From JAICXG01 sp036825615 (GTDB lineage: Bacteria; Verrucomicrobiota; Verrucomicrobiia; Chthoniobacterales; UBA10450), in NCBI GenBank assembly GCA_036825615.1, contig DAISXY010000015.1, forward strand, positions 1-64,000: a DNA stretch of 64,000 nucleotides. The letters are read 5' to 3'. The first letter of the stretch is position 1, and the number at the start of each line of letters is the position of its first letter. The translations under genes were made by a program, and so were the position numbers. Positions 1 to 6,789 of the stretch are shown piece after piece. The notes below the pieces were generated by a model. It was not told the DNA's origin, made no database searches, and saw only the letters and a list, made by a program, of their open reading frames with translations.

Positions 1-30
1 AAACCAAACCCAAAATGAAATCGAATAGCA

Positions 31-58
31 ACACACACACACACACACACACACACAC
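31..58. repeat. (AC)14 dinucleotide microsatellite
   Basis: Fourteen uninterrupted AC units lie between an ATG at 15 and the GTG at 70 that opens the esterase-like frame. Such a long perfect dinucleotide tract is unusual in bacteria. From ATG 15 the current tract length puts translation out of frame with the downstream protein. One extra unit, or two fewer, would bring it in frame. Confidence 0.95.
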
Positions 59-69
59 CTCTTCTTCGG

Positions 70-1095
70 GTGTGCGTTTTATCGGCCATCCTGCTTCTGA
101 GCAGGTGGTGTCTCGCGCAGAGTCCTACCCCAACTCCTACGCCTCCTCCTTGTCCGAATAACGGGCAGATTACGCTCGATGATGGGCTTGAGCAGACACT
201 TGCCTCGAAATATCAACCCTATCCAACCGGAACTCCGCCCGTCTTGAAATGCTATCGCTTTGCGCCTGCACCCGGGTTTGATCCACCGTACCCGACCGTG
301 CTGATGGTTCCGCCAGACGTCTTCGAGAACAGTGACATAACCGACGGCGGGGAACCGCACGAGCAGCAGGCGAGTCACGACCTCCAGTTCGCGGGGTTCC
401 TCGTCTTTCAGGTGGAAACGCGCCTTTCGCCTCCGGGGACGTTGCCGGGTCAGACGGACTCAGGAGTCGCGCCAGCTCAAACCGACGACCTCAAACGGCA
501 AATTCTAGCCGCGATCAATGACCCACAATGCAACGGAATTATCTATCTCGTGGGAGGCTCGGCCGGCGGCTGTCTCGCCCTTTGGGTCGCGCTGGACCCT
601 GCGAGCACCGTCAGCGGGTGGGATGAGACCGCGAGAGCACATATCAAAGCGGTCGTAAGCCTTTCCGGGCCGACCAATTTTTGCGATTGGTCGGACGACG
701 ATAACATCCCGGCTAACAAGCTGACTCAGTTTCAGGATGACCTCGATGAGTACGTTGGCCTTGATGATGGGACGAAGTGCACGGACGATATGGGCAGTGT
801 GTTGGAGCACGCTTCCCCGTATTGGTTGGTAACCAATGGCGCAACCAGTAACCCGCCGCCGATCATGTTGTATACCACCGTTGGCGACCATGTGCCTTAT
901 TACGATGCGGATGATATGTTGAGCATACTGCACTCGCAGTTTCCCAGCTTGGTTGTCGAAAAGTGGACAATGAGTTATACCTACGGGAGTGGATACGAAC
1001 ATGCATTTAATTACTGGCACGCGGTAAACGATGCGATAGGCAGCGACGGGGCGTGCGTAAGCGAAGAAGTGATCAATTTCTTACAGACTCACTAA
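70..1095 (+). CDS. Secreted alpha/beta-hydrolase (esterase/lipase-like)
   Basis: The 341-residue product opens with a hydrophobic stretch (VCVLSAILLLS) ending near WCLAQ, so it is probably exported. A short Ser/Thr/Pro linker follows. The nucleophile elbow GGSAGG lies at about residues 161-166 and is followed by an ALWVALDP helix. A late His in YEHAFNYWH and an Asp in the GDHVPYYD segment are candidates for the rest of the triad. The pattern fits the BD-FAE/esterase-lipase branch of alpha/beta-hydrolases; the substrate is unknown. The start used is GTG 70. An alternative is ATG 15, which would place the (AC)14 tract inside the signal-peptide n-region and is out of frame at the present tract length. 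The stop codon overlaps the ATG of the next gene by one base (TAATG), so the two are probably translationally coupled. Confidence 0.75.
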   Translation: MCVLSAILLLSRWCLAQSPTPTPTPPPCPNNGQITLDDGLEQTLASKYQPYPTGTPPVLKCYRFAPAPGFDPPYPTVLMVPPDVFENSDITDGGEPHEQQASHDLQFAGFLVFQVETRLSPPGTLPGQTDSGVAPAQTDDLKRQILAAINDPQCNGIIYLVGGSAGGCLALWVALDPASTVSGWDETARAHIKAVVSLSGPTNFCDWSDDDNIPANKLTQFQDDLDEYVGLDDGTKCTDDMGSVLEHASPYWLVTNGATSNPPPIMLYTTVGDHVPYYDADDMLSILHSQFPSLVVEKWTMSYTYGSGYEHAFNYWHAVNDAIGSDGACVSEEVINFLQTH

Positions 1096-2852
1096 TGAAG
1101 ACGTCATTGGTCACACTGAGGCTTTTCGTTGCCGCTGCGCTGCTATTTTTGGCCGCGCAGCGGCCTTCCCTCGCCGGTAGTGCCACTTGGAATCAAAACC
1201 CTTCAACCGGCGACTGGAACACCGCGGCGAACTGGACGCCGCAGACGGTGCCAAACTCAATCACTGATATCGCGACCTTTAATGCTTCTAATGTCACAGA
1301 TGTAACCGTAGATTTCGGTTCAAATATCGATGTCGATAGTGTCGTCTTTGACAATGGGGCGTCAGCCTACACAATCACCCTTGATGTAAGCAATCTAAAG
1401 CTGAACGGTGCCGGGTTCGTAAATAACTCCGGCTCGATTCAATCAGTGGTCATTCCGGAAGAGGGTGACTTAGTCGGCGCGATGTTTTTTTACAACAGCG
1501 CCAGCGCGGGGAGCATGACAACTGTTAGCACCGTTAGCGGACTACTCGACTTCAACGACTCCTCGTCTGCCGGTTCCGCGACGTTGAATCTCGCAAGTGG
1601 ATTTTCCCAAAGCACCCTTCTCTTCTATGAGAACTCGACGGCGGGAGATGCGACTATCAATGCCAGCATCGGTTCGGAGATTTCATTCCTCGACAGCTCG
1701 GCTGGGGGAAACGCGACCCTAAACCTCAGCAGTGCGGCCTTTGCGATCTTCGCGGAGAGCAATGACGCCCAGCATATGAATGGCAACTGTGTCGGCGGGG
1801 CGGGAGCGTTTTCTTCCCAGATCGACTTCGAGGGTTCGTCCAGCGCTGGCGATGGCACTTTCACCGCTGTGGGCGGAAGCACGAGCGGCGAAACAGGCGC
1901 CTTCATCCTCCTCGACAGTGTGGCCACGGCGAACAGTGCCACCTTTATCATCAATGGCGGCATGGGAGCAGGGCTGACCGCAACGGAGCTATTCTTCATG
2001 GATAGCGCCACCGCCGCAAATGCCAATATCACCGCCAACGGCGGAGTAGATGGTTCCAATGGTGGCGCGGTCGTCTTTACCAAGAAATCCAAAGGCGGCA
2101 ACGCGAGCATCACACTCAACGGCAATGCCGTGCTCGACATTACCTTGCACAACGCGCCGGGAGTAACAATCGGCTCCTTAGCAGGTCAAGGTTCAGTCCT
2201 GCTGGCGGCCAACCCCCTCACGACCGGGAGTAACAACCAGAGCACGACCTTCTCGGGCGTGATCCAGGGCAGCGGCGGAGTGACTAAGATTGGCCCCGGC
2301 ACACTGACCTTGAGCGGCGCCAACACCTACACGGGAGCAACCACCGTGAGCGCGGGCGTCCTGAAGGTGGCGAATAAGACCGGCTCAGCCACGGGCACGG
2401 GAGCGGTCAATGTCACCGCTGGCACGCTCGGGGGCAGAGGCATCATCGCCGGTGTGACCACGATCGGGACCGGGAGCGGCACGGGCGCTTTCCTGGCTCC
2501 GGCCGTCGGCACCAGCAAGCAGGCCACCCTTACGATCCAGAGCGCCCTTACCTTTAACTCCGATGCGACCTACACCTGCACCTTTCAAGCGAAGAAGAAC
2601 AGGGCCAGGACCGACCTGGTCGTGGCCAATGGAGTCACCATCACCGGCGCGAGCTTAAACCTGAGCGGACAAACCCAGGGCAACCTGAAACCCGGCTTGA
2701 CTCTGACTCTGATCAACAACACGAGCGCGACCCCGATCAGCGGCACCTTCAGCAACCTGCCCGACGGCGGCACCGTGACAATCAACGGCAACAACTTCCA
2801 GGCGAGTTACGAAGGCGGCGATGGCAACGACCTCACGTTAACCGTGCAATAG
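1095..2852 (+). CDS. Secreted autotransporter-associated beta-strand repeat protein
   Basis: The 585-residue product starts at the ATG that overlaps the upstream stop. MKTSLVTLRLFVAAALLFLAA is a clean signal peptide. The mature N-terminus (ATWNQNPSTGDWNTAANW) is the typical entry of large Verrucomicrobia/Planctomycetes surface proteins. The middle is Ala/Ser/Gly/Thr-rich, with degenerate repeats around SAGDATIN, SAGGNATLN and SAGDGTF. Near residues 405-430 is the hallmark GTLTLSGANTYTGATTV of the autotransporter-associated beta-strand repeat, which forms parallel beta-helix rungs. The end (GGDGNDLTLTV) is the common terminus of such proteins. No beta-barrel domain is visible, so it is probably a secreted or surface beta-helix rather than a classical autotransporter. 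Coupling to the upstream hydrolase suggests a joint extracellular role, but its ligand cannot be inferred. Confidence 0.8.
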   Translation: MKTSLVTLRLFVAAALLFLAAQRPSLAGSATWNQNPSTGDWNTAANWTPQTVPNSITDIATFNASNVTDVTVDFGSNIDVDSVVFDNGASAYTITLDVSNLKLNGAGFVNNSGSIQSVVIPEEGDLVGAMFFYNSASAGSMTTVSTVSGLLDFNDSSSAGSATLNLASGFSQSTLLFYENSTAGDATINASIGSEISFLDSSAGGNATLNLSSAAFAIFAESNDAQHMNGNCVGGAGAFSSQIDFEGSSSAGDGTFTAVGGSTSGETGAFILLDSVATANSATFIINGGMGAGLTATELFFMDSATAANANITANGGVDGSNGGAVVFTKKSKGGNASITLNGNAVLDITLHNAPGVTIGSLAGQGSVLLAANPLTTGSNNQSTTFSGVIQGSGGVTKIGPGTLTLSGANTYTGATTVSAGVLKVANKTGSATGTGAVNVTAGTLGGRGIIAGVTTIGTGSGTGAFLAPAVGTSKQATLTIQSALTFNSDATYTCTFQAKKNRARTDLVVANGVTITGASLNLSGQTQGNLKPGLTLTLINNTSATPISGTFSNLPDGGTVTINGNNFQASYEGGDGNDLTLTVQ

Positions 2853-2857
2853 TTGTA

Positions 2858-2878
2858 GCCGGGGGCGACGACCCCGGC
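2858..2878 (+). terminator. GC-rich hairpin after the beta-strand protein
   Basis: GCCGGGG and CCCCGGC form a perfect 7-bp stem around a 7-nt loop, six bases after the stop. There is no T-run after it, so it may be a weak or Rho-assisted terminator, or a dispersed repeat. The rest of the gap to 3050 shows nothing recognisable. Confidence 0.45.
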
Positions 2879-3050
2879 AGCTCCGCGTTCGCATTGATCG
2901 AGCACGAGCAGGATTAGGAGCAGGAGCAGGATGATTTGTAGGGCGCCGCGCCTTCCGACCGCTGACCTGGCTTCACATCTGTGTTTATCTGCGAAATCTG
3001 TGGCTTATCAAAACTTTCCCCGCCGGCGGTGAAAACACGGAGGCGCAGTG

Positions 3051-4724
3051 CTACGACCGCCGCCGCGCGATCGCAGCTTCAAGCAACGCCGAGAGCAACA
3101 GGACGGCGGCGCAACCGATGAGGTTGTACCAGAGATAGCCGATTTTTGTGCCGTAGAAGAGGACGAGCACGAGGGTCTGCGAAAGGATCGCGGCAAAGAA
3201 GACCGCCGTTCCTCGGACGAACCGAAGGAAAAACGCGACCAAGAAAATCCCAAGAATGCTCCCATAAAAGATCGACCCGAGGATGTTGATCGCCTGGATC
3301 AGGTTCTCGATCAGGTGGGCAAAGAGGGCGAAGGAGATCGCGATCCCGCCCCAGAGCGCGGTGCAGAGTTTCGACGCGAGGAGGTAGTGCGCTTCGCTCG
3401 CGTGCGGATGGAGGAGCGCGCGATAGAAATCCACCACCGTGGTTGACCCGAGCGCATTCAGCTCGGACGCGCTCGCCGACATGGCAGCGCAAAAGATCAC
3501 CGCGATCAGCAACCCGATCACGCCGTGCGGCAGATAGCGCAGAACGAAGCTGATGAAGACATAATCGGCGTCGTTCGTTTCCGATTTTGGATCCGCTGCT
3601 TTCAAGGTTTGCTTCAGCTCGCTGCGAATCGCCTCGAGCTTTGCCTGTTCCTGCCTGACGAGTGCGGCCGCGGCTGGAGATTCGCGCTCTTCCGTAAGAC
3701 GGCGAACGGCCGTCTTCTTCTCCGCGAAGGCAACGTCATAGCGTTCCTGCAAACGGGCGAGCTGCGGGGCCTGCGCACTTTGTGCAACCCGCTCGAGCGC
3801 GGGGCGATTGAAAAAGATCGGCGGCTTTTCGTACTGATAAAAAACAAAGACCATCACGCCGGTGAAAAGAATGAAGAACTGCATCGGCAGCTTCAAAATC
3901 GCATTGAACAGCAAGCCGAAGCGCCCGGCAGTAAGCGAGCCGCCCGCGAGATAGCGTTGCACCTGCGACTGGTCGGTTCCGAAATAGGAGAGGGCGAGGA
4001 AGAATCCGCCGAGCGTCCCGGACCAAAAGGTATAGCGCTGTTGCGGATCGACCGAGAAATCAACCGCGCCGAGTTTTCCCATTTTTCCCGCGACCGAGAC
4101 GGCGTCGAGGAAAGAGACATCGGGCGGGAGCCGGTTGATGAGCATTCCGAAAGCGACCCCCATGCCAGCGAGGATCACCGCCATTTGCCATTTCTGGGTG
4201 TGACTGACCGCAGTCGTGCCGCCCGAAGCGGTATACGCCACCACGAAAAATCCGGAGAGCAGAATCGTCAGGTTAAGTTGCCATCCGAGCAAGGCAGAGA
4301 GGATGATCGCCGGCGCATAAAGCGTGATGCCGGCCGCCAGCCCGCGTTGGAGGAGAAACAGGAAAGCGGCCAATAACCGCGTCTTCTGATCGAAACGCTG
4401 CCCGAGATATTCGTAGGCGGTGACGACGTGCAGGCGGTGATAGATCGGGATGAAAACCGCGCAAACCACAATGAGCGCAAAGGGCAGCCCGAAATAATTT
4501 TGAAGAAAACCCATCCCGCTTTGATAGGCCTGGCCGGGCGTGGAAAGGAACGTGACCGCGCTCGCCTGGGTTGCCATGACCGACAGGCCGATTGTTCCCC
4601 AGCGAATGCTGGCGTCGCCCTGGAGATAATGCCCGAGATCATGATCGGCCCGCGTCTTCCACCAGCCGTAGAGCGGGATGATGAGGAGCGTGCCGAAAAG
4701 GACGAGGTAATCGAGCCCGCTCAC
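3051..4724 (-). CDS. Sodium:solute symporter (SSS/SLC5 family)
   Basis: This 557-residue integral membrane protein has about 13 hydrophobic segments. The N-terminus (YLVLFGTLLIIPLYGWW) is followed by SVMATQASAVTFLSTPGQAY, the characteristic SSS helix-1 region carrying Na+-site residues. A long hydrophilic loop (about residues 310-375, rich in charged residues and resembling a coiled coil) interrupts the C-terminal half. It takes up an organic solute with Na+ in the inner membrane; members related to the SLC5 sugar/sialic-acid branch look closest, but the substrate is not determined. The GTG start overlaps the stop of a 42-residue membrane protein (GTGA), implying coupled translation. Confidence 0.85.
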   Translation of the reverse strand: MSGLDYLVLFGTLLIIPLYGWWKTRADHDLGHYLQGDASIRWGTIGLSVMATQASAVTFLSTPGQAYQSGMGFLQNYFGLPFALIVVCAVFIPIYHRLHVVTAYEYLGQRFDQKTRLLAAFLFLLQRGLAAGITLYAPAIILSALLGWQLNLTILLSGFFVVAYTASGGTTAVSHTQKWQMAVILAGMGVAFGMLINRLPPDVSFLDAVSVAGKMGKLGAVDFSVDPQQRYTFWSGTLGGFFLALSYFGTDQSQVQRYLAGGSLTAGRFGLLFNAILKLPMQFFILFTGVMVFVFYQYEKPPIFFNRPALERVAQSAQAPQLARLQERYDVAFAEKKTAVRRLTEERESPAAAALVRQEQAKLEAIRSELKQTLKAADPKSETNDADYVFISFVLRYLPHGVIGLLIAVIFCAAMSASASELNALGSTTVVDFYRALLHPHASEAHYLLASKLCTALWGGIAISFALFAHLIENLIQAINILGSIFYGSILGIFLVAFFLRFVRGTAVFFAAILSQTLVLVLFYGTKIGYLWYNLIGCAAVLLLSALLEAAIARRRS

Positions 4725-4849
4725 AGGAAGGCGCGACTCACAAAGTAAAAGAACCCCAGCTCAAGGACGAAGATCAACGCGACCGCCAGGTAGGCATTGC
4801 GCCAGGACCCAAAGAGCGGGAGGCGCCGGTTGTGCTCTTCCTCATTCAT
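4721..4849 (-). CDS. Small single-span membrane protein, symporter partner
   Basis: This is a 42-residue product beginning MNEEEHNRRLPLFGSWRNAY and followed by one strongly hydrophobic helix (LAVALIFVLELGFFYFV). Its TGA overlaps the GTG start of the symporter, so the two are read as a coupled pair. Many SSS transporters, such as the acetate and pantothenate types, are preceded by a small membrane subunit, and this gene occupies that position. It is too short to be assigned to a named family from sequence alone. A copy of the GCCTAACGA motif lies five bases upstream of its start. Confidence 0.65.
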   Translation of the reverse strand: MNEEEHNRRLPLFGSWRNAYLAVALIFVLELGFFYFVSRAFL

Positions 4850-5019
4850 CTTCGCCTAACGATTCGCGGTTGATTTGCATGGCCGGTATCTTCAGCCAGC
4901 CGTTGCGCGAGGGCAATGAGAGCCTCGGTCGCGCACGTCGCCTCTCCAGAAAAATTTCCGACCCGTCGCTGCGGAAAAGCCCGACGCCAGCAGGAGCGCG
5001 AACGCTCGATTTCATTTGT

Positions 5020-6108
5020 ATGCCAGCGCAAGCGATCCTGCCGAAGGAAGATGGTGTTTGGCGTGGGATGGCATCGCGCGATTTCGAGCGGGTGCGTGAG
5101 CTTGGCGATGCCTGGATGAACCGGATGCGAGCGGGCGATCTTGCCGCGGCATGGCGCATCAGCGATCAGCTCTTGCGCTTGCTTAACTCGCAACCGTGCC
5201 ATGCTTTGCCGCGCCATTACCAATGGATCTGGCGGGGTGAATCACTGCGGGACAAACGCGTTTTGATCCGCTGCTATCACGGGCTGGGCGATACAATTCA
5301 ATTCATCCGCTATGTCCCGCTGGTGCGACGAATTGCGTGCGAGGTGAGTGTGTGGGCGCAGCCGGAACTGATCCCTTTACTGGCACAAATCCGCGGGATC
5401 GATCAGCTCCTGCCGCTGCATGATGGCACACCGGAAGTGGATTACGACTTGGATGTCGAAATCATGGAACTGCCCTACATCTTTCGCACCACAGCCGCGG
5501 AGCTGCCGCTAGTGACCCGCTATCTCACGGTCGCCCCAACGTTTCCGAGCACCTCACAGGGGTTGGCGGTCGGTCTTGTCTGGCGCGCGGGCGACTGGGA
5601 CGAGCGGCGTTCGATTCCAACGAAGGAAATCCTGCGCTTGGAAGATGTGCCGGGAGTTACTTTTCATGTGCTCCAACTCGGAGAGGCCGGCGAGGAAGCG
5701 CTCGCCTCATTCGGAATCGACGCCCGTGAACCGGATTTGTTATCCGCGGCGAGTGTGATCGCCGGGCTCGATCTCTTGATCACGGTCGACAGCATGGCAG
5801 CGCATCTCAGCGGCGCACTCGGAATTCCGACCTGGACCCTGCTGCCGGAACCGGCCGACTGGCGCTGGATGAACGATCACGCACGCAGTTCGTGGTATCC
5901 GACGATGCGACTCTTTCGCCAACCGCAATCCGGTGATTGGGAGAGCCTCCTGGCAACCGTCAGCTCCGAACTGGAACGAGCCGCGGCCGAATGGCCGGAG
6001 CGCGCGGTGGCGGACGGCGCTGAAGGCTATTTGCCGGACAACGCCATGAGCGCGACAACAGGTCGGACGCAGATTTCTTCATCGTTAGGCCGCAATGACC
6101 GTGACTAG
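5020..6108 (+). CDS. Glycosyltransferase family 9-like protein
   Basis: The product is about 362 residues from ATG 5020; the frame is open further upstream to 4870. The N-terminal part is helical (RVRELGDAWMNRMRAGDLAA), as in GT9 proteins carrying TPR-like helices. The Rossmann-type start LIRCYHGLGDTIQFIRY matches the nucleotide-sugar transferase fold of heptosyltransferases. The C-terminal ITVDSMAAHLSGALGIPTW segment is the usual GT9 acceptor/donor-loop signature. It probably transfers a sugar onto a surface glycan or LPS-like acceptor in the cytoplasm. The start is uncertain: a TTG at 4870 and an ATG at 4879 are in frame, but that extension looks low-complexity and no start has a convincing ribosome-binding site. 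The 3' end overlaps the vapC gene tail to tail. Confidence 0.7.
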   Translation: MPAQAILPKEDGVWRGMASRDFERVRELGDAWMNRMRAGDLAAAWRISDQLLRLLNSQPCHALPRHYQWIWRGESLRDKRVLIRCYHGLGDTIQFIRYVPLVRRIACEVSVWAQPELIPLLAQIRGIDQLLPLHDGTPEVDYDLDVEIMELPYIFRTTAAELPLVTRYLTVAPTFPSTSQGLAVGLVWRAGDWDERRSIPTKEILRLEDVPGVTFHVLQLGEAGEEALASFGIDAREPDLLSAASVIAGLDLLITVDSMAAHLSGALGIPTWTLLPEPADWRWMNDHARSSWYPTMRLFRQPQSGDWESLLATVSSELERAAAEWPERAVADGAEGYLPDNAMSATTGRTQISSSLGRNDRD

Positions 6109-6507
6109 ATCTTCAGCCGACGCATGCGCAGCTGTCCGGCTATCGAAGGTCACGAGCCGGCCTTTTTGGCTTTCGGCAAGTGCAACAAGATAGGCGTCGT
6201 TCACCTGTTGATGGCCTAATGCCTGAAGAAACATCTCGGGTGTGGTGGCTTCAGGAGAGGACCAGAAGCGATGTTTCTTGTGGGTCACGAGTTCGGAAAG
6301 AAGCGCCGCCGCCGCCGCCGGACGCACCGGGTTCGGGGTAAATGCTGGATTTGACGAAAGCCGGACGAAGGCCAACTGGGTGAGTCCGCAGGTTGCCCAC
6401 CCATGCCTGGCTTCAGCACCAAACCAACGATGGGCTGCGGCGTGGAACTGATGATTGGGCCAAACCAAAGCGACGAGCACATTGGTGTCGAGCAGCGCCG
6501 CCTTCAC
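6085..6507 (-). CDS. vapC: PIN-domain toxin VapC
   Basis: The product has 140 residues. It starts with the PIN motif LLDTNVLVAL, which carries the first metal-binding Asp. A conserved CGLTQLAFVRL helix, NDAYLVALA with a second acidic residue, and VTFD near the end complete the acidic active site. VapC proteins are Mg2+-dependent ribonucleases, usually cutting tRNA or rRNA, and are held inactive by VapB. The gene overlaps vapB by four bases (ATGA), the usual arrangement, with antitoxin first. Its 3' end overlaps the convergent glycosyltransferase gene by 24 bases. Confidence 0.85.
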   Translation of the reverse strand: MKAALLDTNVLVALVWPNHQFHAAAHRWFGAEARHGWATCGLTQLAFVRLSSNPAFTPNPVRPAAAAALLSELVTHKKHRFWSSPEATTPEMFLQALGHQQVNDAYLVALAESQKGRLVTFDSRTAAHASAEDLVTVIAA

Positions 6508-6734
6508 AAACTATCCTCGGCGAGTATTTTCTGGGCACGATCGCCCGGGATGATTGGCGCATCTGCACCCACGGCAAAAACGGGCAGGCCGTTCTTGCGC
6601 GCCCTTGCCGCTTCGGCTTGCAGGGCTTGCCGGATGAGGAGGGAAATTACCTGTCCCAGATTTTTGCCGGTGGATCGAGTAAGACTCTGCGCCGCTTCGA
6701 AAACGTCATCGTCAATGGAAATCGTCGTTCGCAC
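6504..6734 (-). CDS. vapB: VapB-type ribbon-helix-helix antitoxin
   Basis: The product has 76 residues. MRTTISIDDDVFEAAQ is the standard ribbon-helix-helix N-terminus that dimerises and binds the operator. NLGQVISLLIRQAL forms the following helix. The C-terminal half (PVFAVGADAPIIPGDRAQ) would wrap the PIN toxin. It sits directly upstream of vapC with a 4-base overlap. RHH antitoxins usually autorepress; the 55-base gap to the PIG-L gene would contain the promoter. Confidence 0.85.
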   Translation of the reverse strand: MRTTISIDDDVFEAAQSLTRSTGKNLGQVISLLIRQALQAEAARARKNGLPVFAVGADAPIIPGDRAQKILAEDSL

Positions 6735-6789
6735 TCGATACGGTGATACTCTGATCGCCAGATGTCAAGCGATCATCCGATACTCGGTT

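Noticed and set aside
1625..2152. Ala/Pro-rich minus-strand frame within the beta-strand repeat gene
   Set aside because: Reverse-complement shadow of repetitive Gly/Ala/Ser codons.
6085..6108. GT9 and vapC overlap taken as a frameshift or misassembly
   Set aside because: A 24-base tail-to-tail overlap keeps both proteins' conserved parts intact and is not unusual.
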